Origin: Paenibacillus taiwanensis DSM 18679
GTDB lineage: Bacteria; Bacillota; Bacilli; Paenibacillales; Paenibacillaceae
Direction of reading: 5' to 3'
Assembly: GCF_000425125.1 (NCBI RefSeq)
Contig: NZ_KE384308.1
Coordinates: 496,692-560,691 of the forward strand
Length of the DNA: 64,000 bases
The notes under the pieces are model-generated. The model was given only the letters and a program-made list of their open reading frames with translations. It was not told the origin of the DNA and ran no database searches. The position numbers and the translations under genes are program-made. The stretch's first letter is position 1. Every line of letters begins with the position of its first letter. Shown piece by piece: positions 18,570 to 26,930 of the stretch.

Positions 18570-18770
18570 ATGAAACTTGTGCGCAAATTTTCGCTGCTCG
18601 TGATCAACTTGATTGGAGAGCTGTGGATAGGCGGAATTAGACGAAAACCTGACTTTTACGACACCCATACAGATCAGGTGACACACACCAAATTCGGCTA
18701 TTACTCGTTTCTCGCATTCATAACAATTAGTGTAACAATGGCGTTATATTGGTTCATTTACAAAAATTAA
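18570..18770 (+). CDS. small membrane protein of unknown function
   Basis: A 66-residue protein with an amphipathic, weakly hydrophobic N-terminus (MKLVRKFSLLVINLIGELWI), a charged centre (RRKPDFYDTHTDQVTHTKFGYY) and one C-terminal transmembrane helix (about 46-64). GTGAGGAG lies upstream of the ATG at suitable distance. I do not recognise it; the length and composition fit small conserved membrane proteins of bacilli. It is followed by a hairpin. Confidence 0.6.
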   Translation: MKLVRKFSLLVINLIGELWIGGIRRKPDFYDTHTDQVTHTKFGYYSFLAFITISVTMALYWFIYKN

Positions 18771-18793
18771 ACAGCGTCTGCCTCTTACGCACA

Positions 18794-18818
18794 GTGAGGT
18801 CCCTAGACTGGACCTCAC
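18794..18818 (+). terminator. hairpin after the small membrane ORF
   Basis: The 9-bp inverted repeat GTGAGGTCC (18794-18802)/GGACCTCAC (18810-18818) lies 24 bp past the stop. There is no clear T run, so termination is uncertain. Confidence 0.4.
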
Positions 18819-18892
18819 AGTTGATTATGCAGGCGCGAATCATTTATATTTTAATACGGTATAGCTTTATTCTCACATCTCTTCTAACACAA

Positions 18893-19345
18893 TTAGAATG
18901 CTAGCGGCTTCCCTGTCTCGATCAGTGTCTTCATACTGCTTAACACCATCCACCATGCTCTGGCACTGTTACGATAAGATGGATCTTGATCATGCCATTG
19001 ATCATGTCGAAGCTCGAGCTTCGTGCATGTTCCCACCGCTTCTAATCGATAGGTTATCCTAGATCCATACCGTTCCACACCAGCATAATAAGAAGGACCT
19101 ACCTTATGCGTGATGCTGAATACGTGCCCCGGCTCATATTCTAATATGTTACCGAATACATGAACCGTGTTGTCCCCATCTGCGCCAGGACCAACATAAG
19201 CAAACGGTGCTCCTTTTTCAAAAGTTGACTCGATAATACAACCACCGTAAATCGCTTTTGTTCCAGCCGGGGAAACAATCGTGTCCCATACTTGCTCTAA
19301 TGAACCTGCTATATACAGTTCATAATAAAGTTCGCTTAATCCCAT
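18893..19345 (-). CDS. SRPBCC / AHSA1-like (activator of Hsp90 ATPase homolog) domain protein
   Basis: A 150-residue single-domain protein with the helix-grip pattern: SLEQVWDTIVSPAGTKAIYGG at the start, FEKGAPFAYVGP, GNILEYEPGHVFSITHK, and a long C-terminal helix with GWW-like ARAWWMVLSSMKTLIETGKP. Proteins of this family bind small hydrophobic ligands or act as polyketide-cyclase-like proteins; the ligand cannot be told from sequence. AGGAGG precedes the ATG. The gene appears to be monocistronic. Confidence 0.8.
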   Translation of the reverse strand: MGLSELYYELYIAGSLEQVWDTIVSPAGTKAIYGGCIIESTFEKGAPFAYVGPGADGDNTVHVFGNILEYEPGHVFSITHKVGPSYYAGVERYGSRITYRLEAVGTCTKLELRHDQWHDQDPSYRNSARAWWMVLSSMKTLIETGKPLAF

Positions 19346-19483
19346 TGTAAATAGGACCTCCTCTATGTTTGATCGTACACACTAATCGATTGTTAGCTGC
19401 TGTCAGCATACCACGACTTTGCTGACAGTTACGGTCAGGGAAGTCAGTTAGTCCAGTCACTTTAGATTTATATTCTGCGGCAC

Positions 19484-19517
19484 AAAAAACCGGCAAGAAA
19501 TTATCCTGACCGGTTTA
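19484..19517 (-). terminator. Rho-independent terminator below the dnaD relic
   Basis: On the minus strand AAACCGG (19510-19516), a 16-nt loop and CCGGTT (19488-19493) are followed by a T-rich tail. It lies within 10 bp of the dnaD-like relic, so it may be the original dnaD terminator left behind when the island inserted. Confidence 0.65.
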
Positions 19518-19521
19518 AAGA

Positions 19522-19600
19522 GACCCTTTAAATTTTGGTGCACACGCGAGATTCTTCAGCAGTTTGAATTTTGTTGCGGGTCCACCCCATTAATTTATGA
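19522..19600 (-). pseudogene. dnaD: relic of the dnaD 3' end (direct duplicate)
   Basis: The plus-strand segment 19560-19579 is identical over 20 bp to 26978-26997 inside the 3' end of intact dnaD, and similarity extends about 75 bp in the same orientation. The minus-strand reading gives WTRNKIQTAEESR against WSRNKIQTVEEAR in DnaD, after which the relic has drifted and stops at TAA. It is 7.4 kb from intact dnaD and the AT-rich block lies exactly between the two copies, as left by an insertion that duplicated or replaced the gene's end. Confidence 0.75.
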
Positions 19601-19604
19601 CTCG

Positions 19605-19690
19605 TAACGATGATTAATTCTAACAGTAAAATAGTGCAGTTCATCTCTTTATACACGTTATATGTATATTTTAAACATTAATCATCGTTA
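19605..19690. repeat. 14-bp inverted repeat at the left inner edge of the island
   Basis: TAACGATGATTAAT (19605-19618) and ATTAATCATCGTTA (19677-19690) are perfect inverted copies separated by 58 bp. They start immediately inside the dnaD relic. They could be recombinase arm sites or an element end; no integrase is nearby. Confidence 0.5.
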
Positions 19691-19770
19691 TACGCTCCCA
19701 ACATTGTTCTTTACAATCAATTTTGTTAGAGAAAAATACAGCAAACTAGATTAAGTTCTACTCATATATG

Positions 19771-20238
19771 TTACAAGGTAGTGATAACGTCATGCTGATT
19801 CGCTATTATCCATTGATCTAATACCTTCGTATAATTATTGATTTCTGCTAATGAGAAAAAAATTGATGACTCTCTGTGACCATCTCCAGGTGAGGAACAA
19901 TGAAGAACTCCCCTTGATGGATGAGAGGAGAAGTAAAACCTAACCGTCCCTGCAATATCATGTTTCCCCTGAAGATCCTTTAACAACTCAGCTGAATCAA
20001 TGCCCAATGGAGATTCAACCGTAATCGCTACAACTGGACCATCTAAACAACAATTGATAAGAACTCCATAATGAGCTGAAGCTTTATGACCCTCATATAG
20101 TTCTTCAATTTGTTCTCTAGTTGCTGTAATCATTTTTAATCCAACAATTTTAAGACCCTTGTCCTCGATGAAACATATAATTTTACCAATTAAATTTCTT
20201 TGAACAACTTCTGGTTTCAAAAGTATAAAAGCCCTCAT
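19771..20238 (-). CDS. divergent nucleoside-diphosphate-kinase-like protein
   Basis: A 155-residue protein of NDK length and pattern: ILLKPEVVQRNLIGKI (Lys8), GLKIVGLKMI, YEGHK, GPVVAITVE, TVR (Arg100) and the catalytic-type His113 in VLHCSSP. The usual RNxIHGSDS has become SRGVLHCSSP and the GDFG stretch before it is lost, so it is clearly not the housekeeping Ndk. Authentic NDKs swap gamma-phosphates among nucleotides through a phospho-His. Last gene of the AT-rich minus-strand cluster, 105 bp after a radical SAM gene, so a role with an unusual nucleotide or as a regulator is possible. Function unproven. Confidence 0.7.
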   Translation of the reverse strand: MRAFILLKPEVVQRNLIGKIICFIEDKGLKIVGLKMITATREQIEELYEGHKASAHYGVLINCCLDGPVVAITVESPLGIDSAELLKDLQGKHDIAGTVRFYFSSHPSRGVLHCSSPGDGHRESSIFFSLAEINNYTKVLDQWIIANQHDVITTL

Positions 20239-20343
20239 TTAAATCCCTACTTTCACAAGATTGCTAGTCTCCCAAATTTCATAGTATGTTGAATCTAATT
20301 ACCTCTCTCTTAACTGTTGAAACTCTCAGTTACAATTGTCAGT

Positions 20344-21369
20344 TTAGGTCGTTTCAGCTAATTCGTGATTTACGAGTAAAGACAAAATACTATTCACCGC
20401 ATCCTTTTCTGCTATATTTCCAAGCAATATTCTCTCATTATTCTCGTCTTCAGATAACCAATAATCATGATTATTTTGTTGTGGCACCCATACTATACCT
20501 TCACCATCTATTAACAGGTATTTGTTTTTTCGATTCAATCTTGATTTTAATTGAATTTCAATCGAAGTATTATTAAATGAAGTTAAAATTTTTTCAAGGC
20601 TATTGAAATCTTCATCAGATAGCTCATATTTAAGTCTATTTTTATAACCTCCCGGACCAATTGGCATGAACTGAAATAATTGCCATTTCTTAATGTTTTG
20701 ATATCCCTTTATAAGATTAAAAATATTTATAATATCATCTATATTATTTTTATGAACAACTGTATTAATGCATAAGTTAGCACCTTTAAGACTAAGCTCC
20801 TCTAAAATCCTTATTATTTCATTCACTTTTAAATTACGTCTAAAATGATTTATTATATAGTCAGTGGAACCGTCAAACGGAATGCCGATTATATCAACTG
20901 AATGTACGATATCCTCTGCAGAAATTTTATTGACTATTTTATTCGTACCTATCTCAACATCCTTTATTAGAGAGAGACCTACCGTATCGAGGTTAATTCG
21001 ATATCCCATTTTCTTAAGATTCCGTAAAATATAAGGCATATCCCATCTTGCCAATGGTTCACCGCCGGCCATTGTAATTTTAGGTATCCCCGTTCTCTCC
21101 TTTAACTCAAATAAAAAATGCAATAAATCTTTAGTTAAATAATCTTTGTTACTAAAAAAGTTGTAACAACCCGGACACCTAACAAAACACTTATTACCAC
21201 CACTTAATTGTACACTCCTGTTAATCATTTTCATTTTCCCAACCCTCTCGAGATAATAAATTTCAACATTATTTTTGAGCAATATCTGTACAGAAGATTC
21301 AAGTTGAAAGGGAATTTGAGGCAGAACAAAAACCATTAAATAATAATGCGCAGGATTGAACATTTTCAA
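20344..21369 (-). CDS. radical SAM protein
   Basis: Up to 341 residues. The CFVRCPGC cluster motif (C61, C65, C68) is the CxxxCxxC that binds the 4Fe-4S cluster, followed by MAGGEPL (the GGE SAM-binding motif) and a partial TIM-barrel pattern. There is no cysteine-rich SPASM tail; the C-terminus instead has a YLLIDGEGIVWVP beta stretch. The first start (TTG 21369) has a poor ribosome site; ATG 21234, with GAGAGGG seven bases upstream, would give 296 residues with the cluster near the N-terminus and is a serious alternative. Clustered with an NDK-like protein, ABC-2 exporter and nucleotidyltransferase; substrate unknown. Confidence 0.85.
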   Translation of the reverse strand: MKMFNPAHYYLMVFVLPQIPFQLESSVQILLKNNVEIYYLERVGKMKMINRSVQLSGGNKCFVRCPGCYNFFSNKDYLTKDLLHFLFELKERTGIPKITMAGGEPLARWDMPYILRNLKKMGYRINLDTVGLSLIKDVEIGTNKIVNKISAEDIVHSVDIIGIPFDGSTDYIINHFRRNLKVNEIIRILEELSLKGANLCINTVVHKNNIDDIINIFNLIKGYQNIKKWQLFQFMPIGPGGYKNRLKYELSDEDFNSLEKILTSFNNTSIEIQLKSRLNRKNKYLLIDGEGIVWVPQQNNHDYWLSEDENNERILLGNIAEKDAVNSILSLLVNHELAETT

Positions 21370-21459
21370 TTTAAATGAAGAATAGGATTTATGATTCTAA
21401 GAGGCAGAAGATTATCCATAAAAGACGATATTAAAATTGCTATATCCGCTTTAATATAA

Positions 21460-22242
21460 TTAACTACCGGAGCTTTGATAATTATTGAGCCCTTTTTTCC
21501 AAATAAATATGGAAACCAGCAAAACCAATGGTCCTACTAAAGGTGCAAATAATAACAACAGGTTTGTATCTTTACCTAATAGGTACAATGCAGGATAGTA
21601 ATTAATAAAAGCTAGGGGCAGAACCCAGGTTAAAAAGACTTGAATAACACTTACATATACGGATATTGGATATGAGATAAAATCTTTTATTTTAAAATAT
21701 AATTCAGCTAAATAGCTAGATTTCATAAAATAAAAGCTCCAACTTCCAATTAGTATCAGCCCACCTGCTTGAAGCATAGATCCACCTGCAAGTGTTAATA
21801 TTAAGTAGAAAACCTTTGAGGAATTCCAGACAATGCTTAACTCTTCTAAACACCAGATTAAAAGCGCTCCTGAAATAAGAATATGGGCAATATATCCGAA
21901 ATTAAACAAACTAGCTATTAAATGAGGGAATATGCTAATAGGTTTAACCAAATATTTATCTAGCTCTCCCTTAATAACTAATTGTTCCATACTCATCATA
22001 GGTGTATATGTGAAAGAGGCACCAATTGCATACGTTAAGATATTGATACTTATCAGAAATGCCATTTCAGGCCATGTCCAACCTGAAATGGAATGAAAGT
22101 TATTAAGTAATAACCAGACAATCAAATAATTGGATGCGTACCATATAATTTGAGAAAAAATGCCCAGTATAAAATCTGCACGGTATTCCATACGTGTTCT
22201 CATTATTATTTTAAGGAAATGAATAAAAACATTTATCGACAA
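21460..22242 (-). CDS. ABC-2 family exporter permease, subunit 2
   Basis: A 260-residue protein with about six hydrophobic helices and the pattern of the ABC-2 type permeases that occur in pairs (FADFILG-like RADFILGIFSQIIWY, then GELDKYLVKPIS and WVLPLAFINYYPA). The GELDKYLVKP motif corresponds to SGDISTDLQKP in the partner permease. It forms a half of an exporter with the adjacent permease and ATPase, 13 bp away. The cargo is unknown, presumably the product of the neighbouring enzymes. Confidence 0.85.
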   Translation of the reverse strand: MSINVFIHFLKIIMRTRMEYRADFILGIFSQIIWYASNYLIVWLLLNNFHSISGWTWPEMAFLISINILTYAIGASFTYTPMMSMEQLVIKGELDKYLVKPISIFPHLIASLFNFGYIAHILISGALLIWCLEELSIVWNSSKVFYLILTLAGGSMLQAGGLILIGSWSFYFMKSSYLAELYFKIKDFISYPISVYVSVIQVFLTWVLPLAFINYYPALYLLGKDTNLLLLFAPLVGPLVLLVSIFIWKKGLNNYQSSGS

Positions 22243-22255
22243 GTGATCACCTCAT

Positions 22256-23044
22256 TTATCCACCTTGAATTACGAGTCGTTTAATAGCTCTCCACCACAA
22301 TAAATTAACAATTAATAATAGCCCGATTACCCATCCCACACCTTCAAGTATGATATAATAAGGATGTTCAACTTTTCCTAAATAAATTGCAGAAGGAACA
22401 AACCCTAGATATTGGAAGGGTAATGTGCTAGTTAAATTAGCCCAAAATGGGTTGAAAAACCATAAAGGAATTAATGAACCTGAGAAAATACTGATAAGAG
22501 CAGTTATTGTCCAGTTAAGTGCAAAGGTAGTAAGAAACCAGAAAGAAATTAGAGCAATTAAATATCCAAGTAAATAGGAAATGATCATGGCCAATAATAA
22601 ACTTATAATAAATGGGACTATATTGGGTGCATCAGGATACTGTATACCAAATAGCAGAATGGAGATACAAATTGAGGGGATTGTAGTAAAAACCACTTGG
22701 AACCCAACTACCCCCAGTTGTTCCGCAAATAAATATAATGGGTAACTTATTGGTTTTTGGAGATCAGTCGATATGTCCCCTGATTTTAATTTGTGATCGA
22801 TAGACAAAAATACCCTTGTCATTAGTAGATTCATTACTGAGGTTGTAATAACTGAATATGTGATCATGTTTAATAGAGTGATTCCGTTTGACTCTGAATT
22901 GCCTATTAGTGATTTCCAAATTGAAACCTGTATGAAAATGAGAACCATATTACCAAGTATACGTAACCATACTTCAGAGCGATAACTCAGCCCTCTTATA
23001 AATGACTTGTTACAAAATGCGATATACACCTTCATAATTATCAC
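22256..23044 (-). CDS. ABC-2 family exporter permease, subunit 1
   Basis: A 262-residue protein with about six transmembrane helices. The coupling-loop motif KSGDISTDLQKPISYPLY is characteristic of the paired ABC-2 permeases found beside NatA-like ATPases. Its start overlaps the ATPase stop by 4 bp, so the two are translationally coupled. Confidence 0.85.
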   Translation of the reverse strand: MIIMKVYIAFCNKSFIRGLSYRSEVWLRILGNMVLIFIQVSIWKSLIGNSESNGITLLNMITYSVITTSVMNLLMTRVFLSIDHKLKSGDISTDLQKPISYPLYLFAEQLGVVGFQVVFTTIPSICISILLFGIQYPDAPNIVPFIISLLLAMIISYLLGYLIALISFWFLTTFALNWTITALISIFSGSLIPLWFFNPFWANLTSTLPFQYLGFVPSAIYLGKVEHPYYIILEGVGWVIGLLLIVNLLWWRAIKRLVIQGG

Positions 23045-24054
23045 ACTCTAATTTCTATATTTTGGTTAAGATTCACAAAAACTTTGTGTATTATCTCTTC
23101 AATACTCATTTCTTCAATAGAAATATCTTTAATTTTATCTTGATGTTTAATTCCCATAATTGATTTCATGACTCCTGCTCCCTGAATATCTGTATGGATA
23201 AACTCATATTTTTTTCTAACTCCTTCATCACTAATTAACTTGGCATTTGATATTTGAAGTTGTCCAGGATCAGTATAGAATTCTATTGTTACTCTTTTGT
23301 TCATCGTGCCAGTATCTTTTTTTAATTGCAAAATATGGCCGTCAAAAACCGATTTTCCTTGGTTAACAATAATAATACGGTCACATATCTCTTCTATATC
23401 CTTTAAATCATGTGTAGTTAAAAACACGGCTACATTTTTCTGCTTATTAATATTACGAAGAAATTTTCGTATATTGTGCTTTGCTAACACATCTAAACCT
23501 ATAGTAGGTTCATCTAAAAATAATATGGTTGGACTATGTAATAATGCGAGTGCAATTTCCGCTCTCATTCTTTGTCCTAAGCTTAACTGTCGAACTGGTT
23601 TGTTTAAAAAATCCTTCATATCCATAAGTTCGACAAACTCTTCAATTTTAGATCGATAATCGTACTCTGAAATCTTATATATGTATTTATGTAGTTCAAA
23701 GGAATCAATAACAGGAAGATCCCACCACAATTGGCTTCTTTGCCCAAATACAACTCCGATTTTTTTTGCAATTTCCTTTCTATTTTTGTATGGAATCATA
23801 CCATTAACTTGTATATCACCTGAAGTTGGTACTAAAATACCAGTAAGCATTTTAATCATAGTTGACTTGCCTGCCCCATTAGGTCCAAGATACCCGATTG
23901 AATCCCCCTCATTAATTACAAAAGATATTTCATCTACCGCCTTGTTACAAATGTACTCTTTACTAAACAAAGTTTTTAATGCACCAAAAGTACCTGTGTA
24001 TCGTTTATTGGTTCTATACTCCTTTACCAGTTTATTTATCTTAATAATCTCCAT
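23041..24054 (-). CDS. ABC transporter ATP-binding protein (NatA/daunorubicin-type)
   Basis: A 337-residue ATPase from ATG 24054, chosen over an upstream frame start because MEIIKINKLVKEY is the normal beginning of this family; GGGGG lies upstream. Walker A GPNGAGKST, Q-loop in GQRSQLWWDLP, signature LSLGQRMR, Walker B TILFLDEPT and H-loop TTHD are all present, so it should hydrolyse ATP. The FGALKTLFSKEY insertion and long C-terminal domain are typical for exporters with two ABC-2 permeases. Confidence 0.9.
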   Translation of the reverse strand: MEIIKINKLVKEYRTNKRYTGTFGALKTLFSKEYICNKAVDEISFVINEGDSIGYLGPNGAGKSTMIKMLTGILVPTSGDIQVNGMIPYKNRKEIAKKIGVVFGQRSQLWWDLPVIDSFELHKYIYKISEYDYRSKIEEFVELMDMKDFLNKPVRQLSLGQRMRAEIALALLHSPTILFLDEPTIGLDVLAKHNIRKFLRNINKQKNVAVFLTTHDLKDIEEICDRIIIVNQGKSVFDGHILQLKKDTGTMNKRVTIEFYTDPGQLQISNAKLISDEGVRKKYEFIHTDIQGAGVMKSIMGIKHQDKIKDISIEEMSIEEIIHKVFVNLNQNIEIRV

Positions 24055-24142
24055 TGCCCAACCCCCAAAAATGAATATAGTCACGCTATTGATCGTAATA
24101 GAAATACCAGAATAATCTCTCATAAGTCGTGACGTTTATAAA

Positions 24143-25678
24143 CTATGAAAGTTGCATCACTGGCATTTTAAACCAAAGATCCTTATCGTAATAAAAATTT
24201 GGACTTAATAAATGATAAAAATGATGTAACATTTTTTCTTGCAAACCAACAACAAATACAAGTTTATTATTTAATGATTTAAGAGCATTCTTTGGAATAC
24301 TGACAATAAATTCTTCCCCGGTTGAAGATTTTGCATCCCTAATAATTCTATCTCTTAACATATACGTTCTATCTATTAAATTTAAATTTATAGTTTCAAA
24401 TATTAACTCATTTTTAGAAAAATCAGGATCAAAAAAATCTATTACAATCTCGAATCTATCAAGTGAAGCCATCATTCTACTATCCAGATGAAATATAAAA
24501 AATAATGTTGAATGATCCATATAAATACGATATTTAGTATCAAAATTGTACTTGAAGTCATTAAGTTGAATGTTTGAATGAATTAGGTCATGTCCTTGTT
24601 CATTAATTATTATCGGGTGTTTCCAATAATAGTTTTTATCGCCATAGCAAACCGTTTTAAGATACCGCTGCAACTCCTCTACTCTATCCTCATTTTTACT
24701 GAACAATCTTGATGTTATGCTATCCTTCCATTCAATTGAAAATGGTTTTGATATAGGAAAATTAAACTTCTTCATAATCGATTCGTTAATGCCCGTATCG
24801 AATATTTGATTAGTAAGATTCAACGTATAATACAATATTTCAATTATGTTGTATTCTTGTGCAAGTTGTATTAATCTATCCCAATTTAAATCTTGATTTG
24901 ATATAAGTACAAACACATCGTAATATTTATTAAGCCTAGGTCCTCGATAAAACCACTCTGAGTCAGTATATAAGCTTTCCAATAAATGTATTATCATATG
25001 CTCATTATCAAGGGTTTTTATATCCATACCATTAATGTTTATAATTCTCCATGAATTTAGAAATTTACTCATTTTTTCTCTTTCTGTAATTGTTCCATGT
25101 ACGCTCTTTTGAAGCTCAAGCTCAATATATTTTCCTTGATCATACTCGTAATAATATTCAAAGTACTCATGATGTTTATGCGCTTTCATTACTGGGCGTT
25201 CAAGTTTCATGATTCCTTCAGAGGTGTCATAAGGATCATGTATTCCGCATCCGTGTATATATCCGTTTTCCAACAATAAATCATGCATTCGGTTTACATC
25301 TTTTTCATCAATTAAGATATCTATATCATAACTTTTTCTTATACTTATATCGTTATGTACTAATTGTGATAATATAATACCCTTGTGTATGAGTGCACTT
25401 AAATTATTTTCATTTATCATTTTAGCTACTTTCATTACTTCATTTATGCGAACCTTCGTTATTTTATTATGTTCCTCCCAATTTTTATAATATTTAATTT
25501 TAAATTTTTCTGGAATTACGTCACTATAGTGCTTATAAAAAAAAGGAAGTAGTTGATTTTCATTTAATAGATTAAAAAGTATTTCCCAATCAATTTTATT
25601 TCTAAGATCTTCATTCATACGATTAAATTTTAAAATTTCTAGTAAAAATTCCTGTTCCATAGTTATAAACGCATTCAT
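24143..25678 (-). CDS. nucleotidyltransferase-like protein (NTP_transf_5 type)
   Basis: A 511-residue protein. KGIILSQLVHNDISIRKS followed by YDIDILID (Asp118, Asp120) is the helical G-x(n)-DxD core of the uncharacterised nucleotidyltransferase family often found in peptide-natural-product and polysaccharide clusters of bacilli, including some lasso-peptide loci (family recall). The C-terminal 200 residues are beta-rich and unassigned. First gene of the minus-strand cluster, 88 bp before the ABC ATPase. Target unknown: it could adenylylate a peptide, sugar or protein. Confidence 0.78.
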   Translation of the reverse strand: MNAFITMEQEFLLEILKFNRMNEDLRNKIDWEILFNLLNENQLLPFFYKHYSDVIPEKFKIKYYKNWEEHNKITKVRINEVMKVAKMINENNLSALIHKGIILSQLVHNDISIRKSYDIDILIDEKDVNRMHDLLLENGYIHGCGIHDPYDTSEGIMKLERPVMKAHKHHEYFEYYYEYDQGKYIELELQKSVHGTITEREKMSKFLNSWRIININGMDIKTLDNEHMIIHLLESLYTDSEWFYRGPRLNKYYDVFVLISNQDLNWDRLIQLAQEYNIIEILYYTLNLTNQIFDTGINESIMKKFNFPISKPFSIEWKDSITSRLFSKNEDRVEELQRYLKTVCYGDKNYYWKHPIIINEQGHDLIHSNIQLNDFKYNFDTKYRIYMDHSTLFFIFHLDSRMMASLDRFEIVIDFFDPDFSKNELIFETINLNLIDRTYMLRDRIIRDAKSSTGEEFIVSIPKNALKSLNNKLVFVVGLQEKMLHHFYHLLSPNFYYDKDLWFKMPVMQLS

Positions 25679-25971
25679 TCCCTCGTCCTCCTTTTATTTA
25701 TAGTTAAATATACTGGAATAATATCACAGTCAATAAGCTATTCACAGTTATTTTTTGTAAATATATAACTGTAACTCTCACATATGAACAAATGTAGCCT
25801 CAAACTAAAGATTTATTCTTGCTGAAACATATTTTCTAAAAAGGTTCACTGAGATGAGAAAATATGATGGCATGATAGATGATATAATACATTTGCATCA
25901 TTAAAATCTGCTTAAGTCATGCTTTCTTCTTTTGTTATATAAAAATGCCTACATGAAAAGGAGGAACAACA
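25679..25971. other. divergent intergenic region of the AT-rich cluster
   Basis: Holds the promoters of the minus-strand cluster and of the HAD gene. I searched both strands for a precursor peptide; only frames of about 13 and 16 codons (25794 and 25853, plus) start with ATG and neither has a good ribosome site or a leader/core pattern. No Fur or TetR-like palindrome stands out. Confidence 0.4.
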
Positions 25972-26754
25972 TTGAATATAAAAATGGTATTTTTTGATTT
26001 AGATGGCACTATTGTTGATAATGAATCTGAGCAGGTGCCTACTTCAACTATCCAAAGTATTAAAGCCTTACAGCAAAAAGGGATTCAAGTTGTAATCGCC
26101 ACTGGACGTTCGTATCTTTTTACTAAATCAGTCGGTAAATTACTTGGCATACATAATTTTATTAATTGCAGTGGTTCCTATATTAGGTTAGGCCATGTAG
26201 AAGTTTACAAAGATCCAATTTCTCAAATGGATGCTGATCATATATTGCAGATATGTAATACAAACGGAGACCATTTGTCTTGTTTTGGTGTCGAAGAAAG
26301 TTATTCAAACGGGTTAGCAAAAGAGATGGCTCTGCCTATTTTAAAAAACATTAATTGTCACGAAGTTCCAAGTATGTTCCCAAATAATAAAGTTGAATAT
26401 ATGGGGATGTGTTTATTTTTAAATAATGGAAACATTCATGATTATTTTAAAATTTCCAACGACCTTCAGTTTTACCATTGGGGAGAGAACTTTCCAAACG
26501 CATATAATATAGAGAAAAAGGGAAACAACAAAGCAAAAGCCATTCAAAAAGTATTAGACTATTTCAATGTTAGTTCAGATGAAGCTATTGCTTTTGGTGA
26601 TGGGATAAATGATATCGAAATGTTACAGACGGTTCGAATTGGAATTGCGATGGGGAATGCAGGAGATCAATTAAAAGAAAAGGCTGATTTCATAACTAAA
26701 ACTGTTGACAATGACGGAATACATTATGCATTAAAAACATTACAAGTAATTTAA
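25972..26754 (+). CDS. HAD-superfamily hydrolase, Cof type
   Basis: A 260-residue phosphatase with motif I FFDLDGTIVDN, motif II VVIATGRSYLF, motif III lysine in KKGNNKAKAI and motif IV GDGINDIEML, with a C2-type cap between about 85 and 190. Cof-type HADs dephosphorylate sugar phosphates, FMN or nucleotides. The start is TTG 25972, eight bases after AAGGAGG; ATG 25984 is too far from it. Divergent from the nucleotidyltransferase gene. It shares the AT-rich composition of the island and may be part of it. Confidence 0.87.
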   Translation: MNIKMVFFDLDGTIVDNESEQVPTSTIQSIKALQQKGIQVVIATGRSYLFTKSVGKLLGIHNFINCSGSYIRLGHVEVYKDPISQMDADHILQICNTNGDHLSCFGVEESYSNGLAKEMALPILKNINCHEVPSMFPNNKVEYMGMCLFLNNGNIHDYFKISNDLQFYHWGENFPNAYNIEKKGNNKAKAIQKVLDYFNVSSDEAIAFGDGINDIEMLQTVRIGIAMGNAGDQLKEKADFITKTVDNDGIHYALKTLQVI

Positions 26755-26837
26755 CAGAGGAATCGTTTATTGGCAACAAGGATATCAAGGCACGACTGCG
26801 TAAGCATATGGCTACGTGTTACATGAACTTTCAAAGT

Positions 26838-26880
26838 AACTATAATCAATCATGACACAATCACATGATTGATTATAGTT
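26838..26880. terminator. 17-bp perfect inverted repeat at the right edge of the island
   Basis: AACTATAATCAATCATG (26838-26854) and CATGATTGATTATAGTT (26864-26880) pair perfectly around a 9-nt loop. It sits between convergent HAD and dnaD genes, so it can act as an AT-rich bidirectional terminator, or mark the right end of the island. Confidence 0.55.
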
Positions 26881-26930
26881 ATAATTGCATAATTCTAATG
26901 AAATGAATAAGTAATAGAGCTGGCTTGACC

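Noticed and set aside
20344..21369. Viperin-like antiviral radical SAM enzyme
   Set aside because: Although a nucleotide-kinase-like gene is adjacent, the cluster motif and flanks do not show the viperin wording (NYxCGFC) and there is no viperin C-terminal pattern that I can see. Kept as general radical SAM.
21363..21420. A 17-codon minus-strand frame (MDNLLPLRIINPILHLN) just before the radical SAM gene as a precursor peptide
   Set aside because: No ribosome site, no leader/core pattern, and its stop simply overlaps a doubtful TTG start.
25794..25905. Very short ORFs of 13 and 16 codons in the divergent promoter region as RiPP precursors
   Set aside because: Too short, no ribosome site, and no residues typical of radical SAM substrates.
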